A DNA stretch of 64,000 nt, taken from NCBI RefSeq assembly GCF_003054555.1, contig NZ_CP026304.1:620001-684000 (forward strand), written 5' to 3'. Both the position numbers and the translations under genes were made by a program. Source of the DNA: Streptomyces lunaelactis (GTDB taxonomy: Bacteria; Actinomycetota; Actinomycetes; Streptomycetales; Streptomycetaceae). Below, piece by piece: positions 26,093 through 34,233 of this stretch. Numbering within the stretch: the first letter of the stretch is position 1; each line of letters opens with the position of its first letter. The notes below the pieces were generated by a model that was not told where the DNA came from, did not search any database, and saw only the letters and a program-made list of their open reading frames with translations.

Positions 26093-29082
26093 GGGCGATC
26101 AGGCCGCGGGGGGCCGTTCCCTTCGCTGCCCGGGACCCGCTCGGCCGCTGCGGCGGTGCGGGGCCGCTTCGCCGGACGCCCGCCCGCGCCCGCGCGCATC
26201 GCGGCGGCCACCCCGGCCGCGATCTCACCGCTCTCGTCGGTGACGGTCAGCAGCCGCCGGGCGAGTTCGTCGAGGGTGCCGCGGTCGCGGGCCAGGCGCA
26301 GGATCCCGGTGATGCTGGAGGGCGCGGCTCCCGCCTGCTGCCGGGCCGGTCCGGCAGCCTCGTCCAGGATCTCCATCAGGGCGCCGAGCAGCCCCGGCCG
26401 GTGTGCGACCGCACGGCGCATCGCCTCGCCGAGGATGTCCAGCGCCTCGTCGTCGGCCGGCAGCCCCACGACGTCCAGCGCGTGGTCGAGCACCTCGGGA
26501 TCCTGTGCGTAGATCTGCGACGCGACGGCGCGTACGAGAACGGGCTGGTCGACGAGGACGGCATCGGGCAACAACCGCAGCCGCAGGGCGAGTTGGCTGT
26601 CGACCTCGGGATCCGGGACGTCGGCTCCGGCGACCAGCCGGGCACGCGCCAGCAGCGCGCCCATCGCTTCGAGATCCTGCCCGAGCCCGACCGCGACGTC
26701 CTCGGCCAGGCGCAGCTCGCGCCCGGCACTCTCCAGATTTCCGGCCTCCTCCGCGAGCCGGGCAGAGAGCAGCAGCAGTTCCAGCTGCCGCTCGGCGCAT
26801 CCCGCGCCCTCCGCGCGGCCGGTGGCTTCCGACACCGCTGTGCGGGCCTCCTCCCCTCGCCCGAGCCGGTTCAACGTCTCGGCCAGCAGGGAGTGCAGAG
26901 GGCTGCACGGAGCCCAGGGCCGGCGCTCCCCGAGCCGGTCGAACGCCGCTTCGGTGAAGCCCTGCGCGAGCATGTCCTCGACCTCGCGGGCGGCGAGCCG
27001 CTCCCAGTCCTCCTGGTCGGCGCCCGCCATGACCTGGTCGGCAGCCCCTCCGCCGAGATTGGCGCCGAGCAGGGCCGCGGCCCTGGGGCTCATCTCCTGC
27101 TGCGCCCCGACCAGGAACCGCTCGACCCCGGGCAGCCAGCGCTCCTGCACCGAGCGCGGGTTCTCGTTGAGCCGCAGCCGGTGGTAGATCTCCTCGGCGC
27201 GCGCCTCCAGCCCGCCCCGCCCGGCGTAGTACTCGACCGCGCGCCGCTCGACGGTACGCATCACGTCGGTGCGGTCGCTCCCCGGCAGCCGCAGCATGAT
27301 GGCGCGTACGTCGGCGCGGTGCCGCACGGCCTCGGGTCCGGCCGGCTCCACCAGGTCGAGGCGGGAGAGCTCGTCGAAGAGGAGGCGCGCGTCGTCGAGG
27401 GTCTCCACCCGCAGACCGCAGGATTCGGCGAGGACATCCTTGATGATCTCGGGAGTGATGACGCGGAGCACCAGTCCGGGATGGGCGAGGCGGCGTACGT
27501 CCTCGTTGGCGAGGTGGTTGAGGATGCGGTCGTACAGGATGCCCTGGACGAGCATCTGGTCGACGCGGCGGAAGAAGTGGTGGCGCCGGGCGGGCAGGCT
27601 GCGGATGAGATCGCCCATGCGGTCGGCCTCGCCGCCGGCGAGGGTGGCGGCCCGTGCGGCGAGTTTCAGGCTGAGCGGGTGGCCGCCGACCCTGTCCGCG
27701 AGCGCCCCCGCCATGTCGGGATCCGTGACGCCGCAGGACAGCAGAAGGCCGACGGCCGCCTGCGGATCGAGCTCGTGGAGTTCGATGTCCAGCGACGTCA
27801 TGGTCTTCGCCGGATGGTCGACGGGAGCGCGCCCGGAGACGACGACCCGCAGCCGCGGGTACACGTATTGGAGCGCCATGCAGATCGCCCACATCCTGCC
27901 CATCACCGGTGATCCGCGGTACTGCGCCTCCTCGAACGAATCGATCACCAGCACGAACGGCGGGTGGTCCTGACCGGCCGCCGCCACCGCCCGGACCAGC
28001 ACTTCGGCGACCCGCCGGATGAGATCGGTCTCGCGCTCGGTTGCGAGCAGCTGGAACTCCTGCGAGGAACGGCGCCCCAGGACAGTCCGGGTGGTGGCGA
28101 GCTGGTGCAGCTGGGTCACCCGCTCCTGGCCCTCGCGCTGGCTGCGCGCCGCCTGCTGGCACTCCTCGGCGAGCGCGTCCAGCTCGGTACGGCACGGCGG
28201 GTACTGGATGGCGAGCTGCCGGGCCGATTCGGCGATGAGGGTGACCGGTTCGTGGATCGAGAGCGTGGGCCGCTCGAAGTCGATGTAGGCGAAGGGGAAT
28301 TCGGGGGTGTGATCGTGGCTGCTGTCGAGGAGGAATTTGGCGAGCAGCGTGCTCTTGCCCATGCCACCGGGCCCGTGGATCACCAGTGGGGGTACTGGCG
28401 CGTGGTGCGTGCCCGTACTGAGGCGGCGCCCGGCCTGCTTCAGGCGGGCTGAGGCGGACTCGACGGGCATGCCCACATAGCCGCGCAGTTCGTCGAGTTC
28501 ATGGGTGCGTCCCTGAAACGCTCCCCGTACGAGGCGTTCGAGGGGCTGGAAAAGTCTGGCCCGGTCCAGGGTGTGCTGGAGTTCCCCGGCGTCCGGCAGT
28601 CCGTTCATGCCCGGCACGAGCGAGAGCCACAGCACCGACTGGAGGATGTCGCCCAGCTCGTCGGCGGTCCGGTCCGCCCACCGCGGCGGGCTGCCGGACA
28701 GGTAGGAAAGGCAGATGTGCTCAGGGCTGGGCTCCGCCGGGAACTGCCCGGCGTTGCACTCCAGAGCCAGCCGGGCGGCGCCGGGACCGGCCAGCCCGCG
28801 CAACGCCCCTTCCCGCACATCGGACTTGAGCGTCCATGCCGCTCTCTCCCGCATCCCCATGGTCGTGCAGTCGTCCAGCAGCTCCAGGACCGCTCCGCCG
28901 GTCGCACGCTCCTCACCGGGCAGCCGGAGCAGCATCGGATCGAAGCGGGTGAGCAGGGCACCCGCTTCCCGATAGGCCCGGCGGGGGTCCGAGACGGTCT
29001 CCGGGTGGTCTTCGCCGGCCCGCAGCTCCTCCCGCAGCCGCGCGGTGAAGATCTCCCGCGCCTCAGAGGGATCGGTAGACAC
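26089..29082 (-). CDS. STAND-type signalling ATPase with helical repeats
   Basis: 997 aa from GTG 29082, which follows GGAGGGGG. The N-terminal ~185 residues are helical with no known motif. A NACHT/STAND-like ATPase follows: P-loop GPGGMGKST at 237-245, Walker B VLVIDSFEE with Asp381, a sensor-like VVVSGRAP, and the arginine-rich winged-helix-like region typical of STAND proteins (HPLSLKLAARAATLAGG). Residues ~600-900 are TPR-like helices, probably for sensing. The extreme C-terminus (~924-960, ITGILRLARDRGTLDELARR) looks like an effector-associated adaptor. The gene overlaps the upstream ATPase gene by 20 bases and the downstream peptidase gene by 4. STAND proteins oligomerise on ligand binding and recruit effectors, so this is the likely switch. 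Confidence 0.82.
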   Translation of the reverse strand: MSTDPSEAREIFTARLREELRAGEDHPETVSDPRRAYREAGALLTRFDPMLLRLPGEERATGGAVLELLDDCTTMGMRERAAWTLKSDVREGALRGLAGPGAARLALECNAGQFPAEPSPEHICLSYLSGSPPRWADRTADELGDILQSVLWLSLVPGMNGLPDAGELQHTLDRARLFQPLERLVRGAFQGRTHELDELRGYVGMPVESASARLKQAGRRLSTGTHHAPVPPLVIHGPGGMGKSTLLAKFLLDSSHDHTPEFPFAYIDFERPTLSIHEPVTLIAESARQLAIQYPPCRTELDALAEECQQAARSQREGQERVTQLHQLATTRTVLGRRSSQEFQLLATERETDLIRRVAEVLVRAVAAAGQDHPPFVLVIDSFEEAQYRGSPVMGRMWAICMALQYVYPRLRVVVSGRAPVDHPAKTMTSLDIELHELDPQAAVGLLLSCGVTDPDMAGALADRVGGHPLSLKLAARAATLAGGEADRMGDLIRSLPARRHHFFRRVDQMLVQGILYDRILNHLANEDVRRLAHPGLVLRVITPEIIKDVLAESCGLRVETLDDARLLFDELSRLDLVEPAGPEAVRHRADVRAIMLRLPGSDRTDVMRTVERRAVEYYAGRGGLEARAEEIYHRLRLNENPRSVQERWLPGVERFLVGAQQEMSPRAAALLGANLGGGAADQVMAGADQEDWERLAAREVEDMLAQGFTEAAFDRLGERRPWAPCSPLHSLLAETLNRLGRGEEARTAVSEATGRAEGAGCAERQLELLLLSARLAEEAGNLESAGRELRLAEDVAVGLGQDLEAMGALLARARLVAGADVPDPEVDSQLALRLRLLPDAVLVDQPVLVRAVASQIYAQDPEVLDHALDVVGLPADDEALDILGEAMRRAVAHRPGLLGALMEILDEAAGPARQQAGAAPSSITGILRLARDRGTLDELARRLLTVTDESGEIAAGVAAAMRAGAGGRPAKRPRTAAAAERVPGSEGNGPPRPDRP

Positions 29083-30190
29083 GGATCGCCCCCTCCGCCG
29101 CCGTGCAGATCTTCCGCATGTAGCTCTCGCCGCCGTTGCCATCGGTCTGCGCGGCCCTCAGTACCTCGTCGACGGCCGTGTCGACGAGCTCGGCGATCGA
29201 GGCGTCGCCGGACTGCCCCGCACCGAGGAAGCCGGGAGGGGATTCGTGGAAGTACTGGTCGAAGAAGTTGCGCAGATCGGCCCGTTCGGCGACGCGGGCC
29301 GTGTCCCGGCTCAGGCTTCCCCGCAGGTCGTACGGCAGTTGGCGCATCGCGGGCCCGTAGCCGAGCAGCACCAGACGGGGTGCCTGGTCGCCCCGTACAG
29401 CGGCGTGTTCGTAGATGGCGAGCGCGAGTTGTCCGATGAAGTCCCACACATCGGAGCTGGGGTCGAGCCTGTCGCATTCGTCGAGGACCAGCCAGTAGGT
29501 GTCCTCGGCGGCTGTCGCGCGCCCGACCACCCGGTGCACGGCGTCGTCGAGCGAGGGCAGCGGGTCATTCAGCTCCGTGGGGTTCAGCGGCGAGATGCCC
29601 GCGCGGGGGTCGGCGACGAATTCGGCCAGCCGCCGGACGACTTTGTCGGCGGTGGACGTACGCGACAGGGTCACTCTCGCCGGGCGGAATCCGCTGTGCT
29701 GGCCGATGTGGCGAATGAGGTTGTAGGTGTACGACCTGCCGCTGTCCGGGTCGCCGTCGACCAGCAGCACGGACTTTTCGGGGTCCTCGACAAAGCCGCG
29801 GAGCGTTTCCCGCAGGCTCTGGCGGTCGATGAAGACCTCGGTGCCGTTCTTGAGGACGCAGGTGCGGAAGTTGTCCTTCGAGGCGTGGGTGCGGCCGTCC
29901 TCGCGGAGCCGGTCCCGGAATTCAAGGGCCTTCGCGACTTCCGGCAGTACGGCCAGTCTGTCGATCGCGGCGACGGCCTCGATGAGTTCCAGCTGCCGCT
30001 GGATGTCCTTGCGTGAGGCCCGCACCAGCGCGCGGGCGTTCTCGGCGCTGACCGCCGTCAGGGGCAGCGCGCCGATGAATTCCGAGGAGAATCCGCTATG
30101 GGAAAGCTGGTTGTGGGGGTCGGTGGTGTCGAGGAGGTACTCCCGTACCCACATGGTGACGAGATCCCATTCCGTTTCCGCCAACGGCAT
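29063..30190 (-). CDS. AAA-like ATPase with variant P-loop (Lys replaced by Arg)
   Basis: 375 aa, ATG 30190. The N-terminal ~100 residues are helical and adaptor-like. The ATPase core has GDPDSGRS at 146-153, a P-loop in which the normally invariant lysine is Arg152, followed by a good Walker B WLVLDECDRL (Asp237, Glu238) and LVLLGYGPAM. The acidic residue after Walker B suggests hydrolysis machinery was retained in the ancestor, while the Arg may weaken or abolish nucleotide turnover. Its end overlaps the start of the STAND gene by 20 bases. It may be a regulatory partner in the same complex. I do not recognise a named family. Confidence 0.72.
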   Translation of the reverse strand: MPLAETEWDLVTMWVREYLLDTTDPHNQLSHSGFSSEFIGALPLTAVSAENARALVRASRKDIQRQLELIEAVAAIDRLAVLPEVAKALEFRDRLREDGRTHASKDNFRTCVLKNGTEVFIDRQSLRETLRGFVEDPEKSVLLVDGDPDSGRSYTYNLIRHIGQHSGFRPARVTLSRTSTADKVVRRLAEFVADPRAGISPLNPTELNDPLPSLDDAVHRVVGRATAAEDTYWLVLDECDRLDPSSDVWDFIGQLALAIYEHAAVRGDQAPRLVLLGYGPAMRQLPYDLRGSLSRDTARVAERADLRNFFDQYFHESPPGFLGAGQSGDASIAELVDTAVDEVLRAAQTDGNGGESYMRKICTAAEGAIRVYRSL

Positions 30191-30267
30191 TCCGCACCTA
30201 CCCGGCAGTCCCTGGGGAGCATGAGACGGACTGACTCCTACTTGTCATGCTTCCACCCAGTTTGCAC

Positions 30268-31209
30268 TCACGCAAGACGGTTGAACATCCGCTGGACCGA
30301 ATCTCTGACCTGCGAATTTCCCAGATACTCGGTGATGCCGTGGTGGTTCTTGCTGTCGTTGGTCACGAGCAGGTCGGTGACCCGGTCCGGTGGCGCGTAC
30401 TCGGGTCTGAGTGTGTGGTCGAGTGCCACCAGATCCCGGAGGTCCGAGGCGTTGCGCCAGGCCAGCACGCCGGCCGGCACCGCGGGCCGCAGCTGGAGGT
30501 TGTCCTGCACCTCGGTGATCGCCAGCGGCGATCCGACGGTGACGAAGAGCTCGACCTCCCGCTTCTGCTCGGTCAGCACCTCGTAGGCGACGATGGACCC
30601 GAGACTGTGGCCGACGACCACGACCGGGGCCCCGTCCAGAGAGTCCAGCGCCTCCTCGACCACGTCGCGAATCGCCTGTCCCATCCCGCCGAAGAAATAG
30701 GCGTAGACGTCCCTGAACGTGTGCTTGACGAGCGTACGGAACACCGCTTTCCGAGCCGCCGCGGGCAGCGGGAGCGCCTCGGGCAGGGGTTCGGTTCCGG
30801 GCCCCTGCTCCCCGGCCTCCTCGGTCTCGGCGAGGGTGTCCGCGAGATAGGTCATGTCACGCAGCCAGTCGCCCAGAGCGGCGTCCGGCCGCTCACCGGT
30901 GCCGGGAACGCCCTCGGGCGGGACGCCACCGCCGTCCGCGCGGGCTTCGCCGAGGGTTTCCGCGACGAACTCCTCAGGCGCGCCGAAGGCCGCGGGTGGC
31001 GGCATCTCCTCGATTCCGTCCGGCCCGCCGTCCAGGGGGTCGGGCCGGAAATCGGGCAAGGGCGTCTCGTACCGGAGCGGAGCCCAGTACGCCATGCGCG
31101 AGGCCTCTGCCATGTCCCGGCCGAACAGCGCGTTGTCCCATTGAGATTTGAGCAGTTCCGAGCGGACCTTGTTCCCATTGCCGTGGACGTAAATGACCCT
31201 GGGTTGCAT
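30268..31209 (-). CDS. Alpha/beta-hydrolase-fold protein (lipase/esterase-like) of the conflict locus
   Basis: 313 aa from ATG 31209, preceded by GGGAGG; 22 upstream in-frame codons lack coding character. It starts RVIYVHGNGNKV, a typical first strand and oxyanion loop, and has the nucleophile elbow VVVVGHSLGSIVAYEVL with Ser in GHSLGS. Further on VGSPLAI and a C-terminal HGITEYL supply plausible acid and base residues. A Pro/Gly/Glu-rich insert of ~100 residues sits between the first strand and the nucleophile. It lacks a signal peptide. It is first in the five-gene run, 77 bp before the ATPase gene, and divergent from the caspase gene. It may be a lipid- or ester-cleaving effector, but that is inference from context. 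Confidence 0.75.
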   Translation of the reverse strand: MQPRVIYVHGNGNKVRSELLKSQWDNALFGRDMAEASRMAYWAPLRYETPLPDFRPDPLDGGPDGIEEMPPPAAFGAPEEFVAETLGEARADGGGVPPEGVPGTGERPDAALGDWLRDMTYLADTLAETEEAGEQGPGTEPLPEALPLPAAARKAVFRTLVKHTFRDVYAYFFGGMGQAIRDVVEEALDSLDGAPVVVVGHSLGSIVAYEVLTEQKREVELFVTVGSPLAITEVQDNLQLRPAVPAGVLAWRNASDLRDLVALDHTLRPEYAPPDRVTDLLVTNDSKNHHGITEYLGNSQVRDSVQRMFNRLA

Positions 31210-31389
31210 CGTGCCTCCCGCGACGGTCGGGCGCCGGTCACTGTCAGTATTGGGTCGGGGCGAGATGACCGCCATTCGTCACCTCGAGGAGGACCGTTCA
31301 GGCGGTAGGGGCCGCCGCCGGGTTCGTACGCCCGCCGGCCACGGAACACATCCCGGCGATGCCCGCAGCCCACGCGCGAGGAGACACCC

Positions 31390-32241
31390 ATGGCCACCGG
31401 CCTTTCCCTGCACATCGGACTCAACAAGGTCGACCCGGCGAAGTACGGCGGCTGGGACGGCGAGCTCGTCGCCTGTGAGCAGGACGCCAACGACATGGCT
31501 CAGCTGGCGCGCGAGGCCGGGTTCGGCGACACGACCCTGCTCACCCCCGACGGCACCGTAGAGAACATCACCGCAGAGCTGCGCAAGGCGGCCAAGAAGC
31601 TGAAGAGCGGCGACATCCTGCTCTTCAGCTACTCGGGCCACGGCGGGCAGGTGCCGAACGCCAAGGGCTCGGACAACGAACCGGACGACTTCGACGAGAC
31701 CCTGGTCCTCTTCGACCGTGAGTTCCTCGACGACGAGCTGCACAGAGAGTTCGGGCGCTTCGCCGAGGGCGTGCGGATCCTGGCCTTCCTGGACTCCTGC
31801 CACAGCGGAAGCGGCATCGAAGTACGGGACGTCCTCAGCTCCGAGGCCATGCAGGAGCACTTCCAGACCCGCGACCCGAACGAGATCGAGAACACCTCAC
31901 GGCTCATGCCGGTCGCCAAGCAGGCGGAGATCTACCAGCGGGACAAGGAATTCTTCCAGGAGATCCAGCGGGGAATCGCCGCGCAGGACGGCGGCGAGGG
32001 GGACGTGAGCGCGCTCCTCGTCTCCGGCTGCCAGGACAACCAGCTCTCCTCCGACGGCCCGGTCAACGGCGCGTTCACCGGGGCTCTGCTGGACGTCTGG
32101 GGCAGCGGGGCGTTCCGCGGCGGCTATCGCGCGTTCCACCGCGACATCCTCCAGCGCATGCCCGCCACGCAGAGCCCGAACTTCTACGTGGCGGGCCGGC
32201 CGGGCGACGACTTCCTTCAGCAGCGGCCGTTCACTGTCTGA
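31390..32241 (+). CDS. Caspase-family (metacaspase-like, C14) cysteine peptidase
   Basis: 283 aa from ATG 31390, following GCGAGGAGA. The p20-like fold shows the catalytic dyad: His84 in LLFSYSGHGGQ and Cys137 in ILAFLDSCHSGSG, with the acidic stretch NEPDDFDETLVLFD between them that helps form the substrate pocket. C-terminal VSALLVSGCQDNQLS and GAFTGALLDVW match the metacaspase small-subunit region. There is no signal peptide or transmembrane segment, so it acts in the cytosol. It is divergent from the hydrolase-ATPase-STAND-peptidase run and shares its 180-bp promoter region. Caspase-like effectors in such loci are thought to trigger cell death or dormancy. Confidence 0.93.
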   Translation: MATGLSLHIGLNKVDPAKYGGWDGELVACEQDANDMAQLAREAGFGDTTLLTPDGTVENITAELRKAAKKLKSGDILLFSYSGHGGQVPNAKGSDNEPDDFDETLVLFDREFLDDELHREFGRFAEGVRILAFLDSCHSGSGIEVRDVLSSEAMQEHFQTRDPNEIENTSRLMPVAKQAEIYQRDKEFFQEIQRGIAAQDGGEGDVSALLVSGCQDNQLSSDGPVNGAFTGALLDVWGSGAFRGGYRAFHRDILQRMPATQSPNFYVAGRPGDDFLQQRPFTV

Positions 32242-32249
32242 GCCGTGCC

Positions 32250-32426
32250 AGGGCGTGTTTGAGAAGTAGCGCCGTCCGCCCGCAGGGCGGGCCCTGCGGC
32301 GTCTGGTGCGTGCAATCGCAAGGCGGAGGATCGCCCTCGTACTGGACGTACTTGGGCGGCTCCGACAACATCGCGAGTGCGCGTGCCAGGCGCCGCGGGG
32401 CAGCCGGGACTTCTCAAACACGCCCT
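32250..32426. mobile_element. MITE-like fold-back element with 18-bp perfect terminal inverted repeats
   Basis: 177 bp bounded by AGGGCGTGTTTGAGAAGT (32250-32267) and its exact complement (32409-32426). Internal segments are also imperfectly palindromic: GCGGCG..CTGG near the left end pairs with a related block near the right end, with an inner GC hairpin. It carries no open frame of its own and shows no clear target-site duplication. It sits 8 bases after the caspase stop and supplies the last bases before, and part of, the stop codon of the adenosine deaminase gene. It resembles a non-autonomous transposon or a mobile palindromic repeat and could act as a bidirectional terminator. Confidence 0.75.
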
Positions 32427-34050
32427 ATGACCGCGCCTGGCCCCGGGCGGACGCGAGTACCCGTTGCTCGAAGGCTGTGAACGCGGCCTCCTGCCGCCAT
32501 TCCACCACTGCCTTCTCATTGGCCGCGAGGAACGCCGCACAGAGACGGCCCGGTTCACGCTTGCCTGGCCGTTCGGCGAGGCACTCGAGCACCGGACGGT
32601 AGCCGTCCGGCGTGCGCCACAGGCTGCGGCCCGGCAGGAAGGCGTACTCGAGCGAGGCGCGGGCCAGGTCCTTCAGTTCCCGGTAGGACAGGTCGTACGT
32701 CGTGGCCGCGCGCCGGTACTCGTCGCTGATGGTGATGCGGGAGACACCCGCGTCATCGGTGGCGAGCACGACCGGGACACCACGCTGCCGGTAGAGCGGG
32801 AAGGGGTGTTCGGGGCCCGAGACGCCGAGGATCTGGTCGTTGCTGCTGAGCGGGACCTCCACGGCGACCCGCCGCTCGGCCATGGACCGCAGCAGTCCGT
32901 CCGCTCCGTCCTCGTGCCGGATGTCGACGCCGTGTCCGATGCGCTCGGCGTGCGCGACGTTCACCGCCTCGGCGATGTGGAAGCGCAGGTCCTCGGGCTT
33001 GACCAGGCCGGGGGCGAGTTCACCGGCGTGCAGGGTGATGTGCGCCCGGGGGTAGACGCGGTGCAGATGGCCCAGCATCCGCATGTGCAGGCTGTAGTCC
33101 CGCAGCGATACAGCCCCGTCCTCGGGCTGCACCAGGTTCACCGCGACGAACCGGGGGTCACGTTCGGCGAGCTCCATGGCCACGACCATCTGCGTGAAGA
33201 CCCGCTCGGGAGCGCTGTTCCGCGAGACCTGCGAGATGAACCGGAACGGCACCGCGCAGCCCGGGTCCGGCTTGGCGCTGTCGCAGCGGGCGGTGGCCCG
33301 GAACTCGGCGAGGCCCTGGTCGGCATCGGTCCGCGCCTGGCGCACGACCTGGTCCATGGCGCCGTCGGCGAGCAGCTTCTGACGCATCCGGGGCAGGTTC
33401 GCGTCGTAGCCGACACGGTCGGCGAGCGCGTTGGCCCCCGGGCTGTTCGGGGTGATCATCAGCTCTTGGTAGAACTGGTTCTGCCGGGCCACGGTGTTCG
33501 CCACCTCGGCCATCAGCTTCCCCGGATGCCGCCAGGACGCCTCGCCGAACTTGCCGAAGGTCGCGAAGAAGTGGTCGTGTCCTGACTCCTCTCCCGGTGT
33601 GAAGTCCTGCATCGACCAGGCGCGCAGGACCTGCTGCCGGAACTCGGCATCGGTGCGCAGGTCGGCGGCGGGCCGGCTGTTCGCCGGGCATGGCGGCGCG
33701 AGGGCGCGCTGGGTGCCGTTCTCGATGCAGAGACCGTCCGTCACGGCCAGGTCCATCAGCAGCTCGGTCGATGCCGCTCCGGCGAGATGGCTGTGCAGGT
33801 CTCCGCCCTTGGGCAGTTGGCGGAAGAACGCGGCCAGGTCCTGCGGCCGGTCGCGGATGCTGTCCAGGAATGCGGACACGCGGTGCTCGGTGGCGGGACC
33901 TGGTGCGGGTGCTGGTGCGGGTGCGGTTGTTGGTGCGGGTGGCGCGCCGGTGTCGGCGGCTGCTGCTGCCGGCGCGGTGAGCAGCGCGAGCCCCAGAGCA
34001 ATCACCACCGTCCGACGGTTCCGTGCGGTGCTACGACTGTTGTTGATCAT
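32425..34050 (-). CDS. Secreted adenosine deaminase-family protein
   Basis: 541 aa from ATG 34050; upstream in-frame codons are not coding-like. The signal peptide (~1-32) is followed by an Ala/Pro low-complexity linker (~33-52). The metal-dependent deaminase barrel has GGDLHSHLAGA (His86, His88), THVHAGE-type ITLHAGELAPG, ERIGHGVDIRHE, VEVPLSSNDQILG and VLATDDAGVSR, so the zinc ligands and catalytic Glu/Asp are all present. It resembles exported ADGF/CECR1-type or Streptomyces secreted adenosine deaminases, which convert extracellular adenosine to inosine. The stop codon TAG is built partly from the end of the adjacent MITE-like element, so the C-terminus may have been altered by insertion. 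Confidence 0.9.
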   Translation of the reverse strand: MINNSRSTARNRRTVVIALGLALLTAPAAAAADTGAPPAPTTAPAPAPAPGPATEHRVSAFLDSIRDRPQDLAAFFRQLPKGGDLHSHLAGAASTELLMDLAVTDGLCIENGTQRALAPPCPANSRPAADLRTDAEFRQQVLRAWSMQDFTPGEESGHDHFFATFGKFGEASWRHPGKLMAEVANTVARQNQFYQELMITPNSPGANALADRVGYDANLPRMRQKLLADGAMDQVVRQARTDADQGLAEFRATARCDSAKPDPGCAVPFRFISQVSRNSAPERVFTQMVVAMELAERDPRFVAVNLVQPEDGAVSLRDYSLHMRMLGHLHRVYPRAHITLHAGELAPGLVKPEDLRFHIAEAVNVAHAERIGHGVDIRHEDGADGLLRSMAERRVAVEVPLSSNDQILGVSGPEHPFPLYRQRGVPVVLATDDAGVSRITISDEYRRAATTYDLSYRELKDLARASLEYAFLPGRSLWRTPDGYRPVLECLAERPGKREPGRLCAAFLAANEKAVVEWRQEAAFTAFEQRVLASARGQARS

Positions 34051-34233
34051 GCTGGCATCGTGGCCACCTCGGCCCCGAAACGAGGTGGCGACAGGCCGTG
34101 ATCCCCTGAAAGAGCGAGTGCCAACCTCGTTCTCGGCGAAGGCTGTTGGTGAGACCGTCCGGGTCTGTTCAACGATCTGTAAACAATGGCCAAACATCAA
34201 CGCCGTGTCGTCGGCGGGAGATACGTTTCCCCG

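Noticed and set aside
26401..27912. Plus-strand open frames through the STAND gene
   Set aside because: They mirror the minus-strand gene, whose P-loop, Walker B and tight overlaps with neighbours establish it as the real one.
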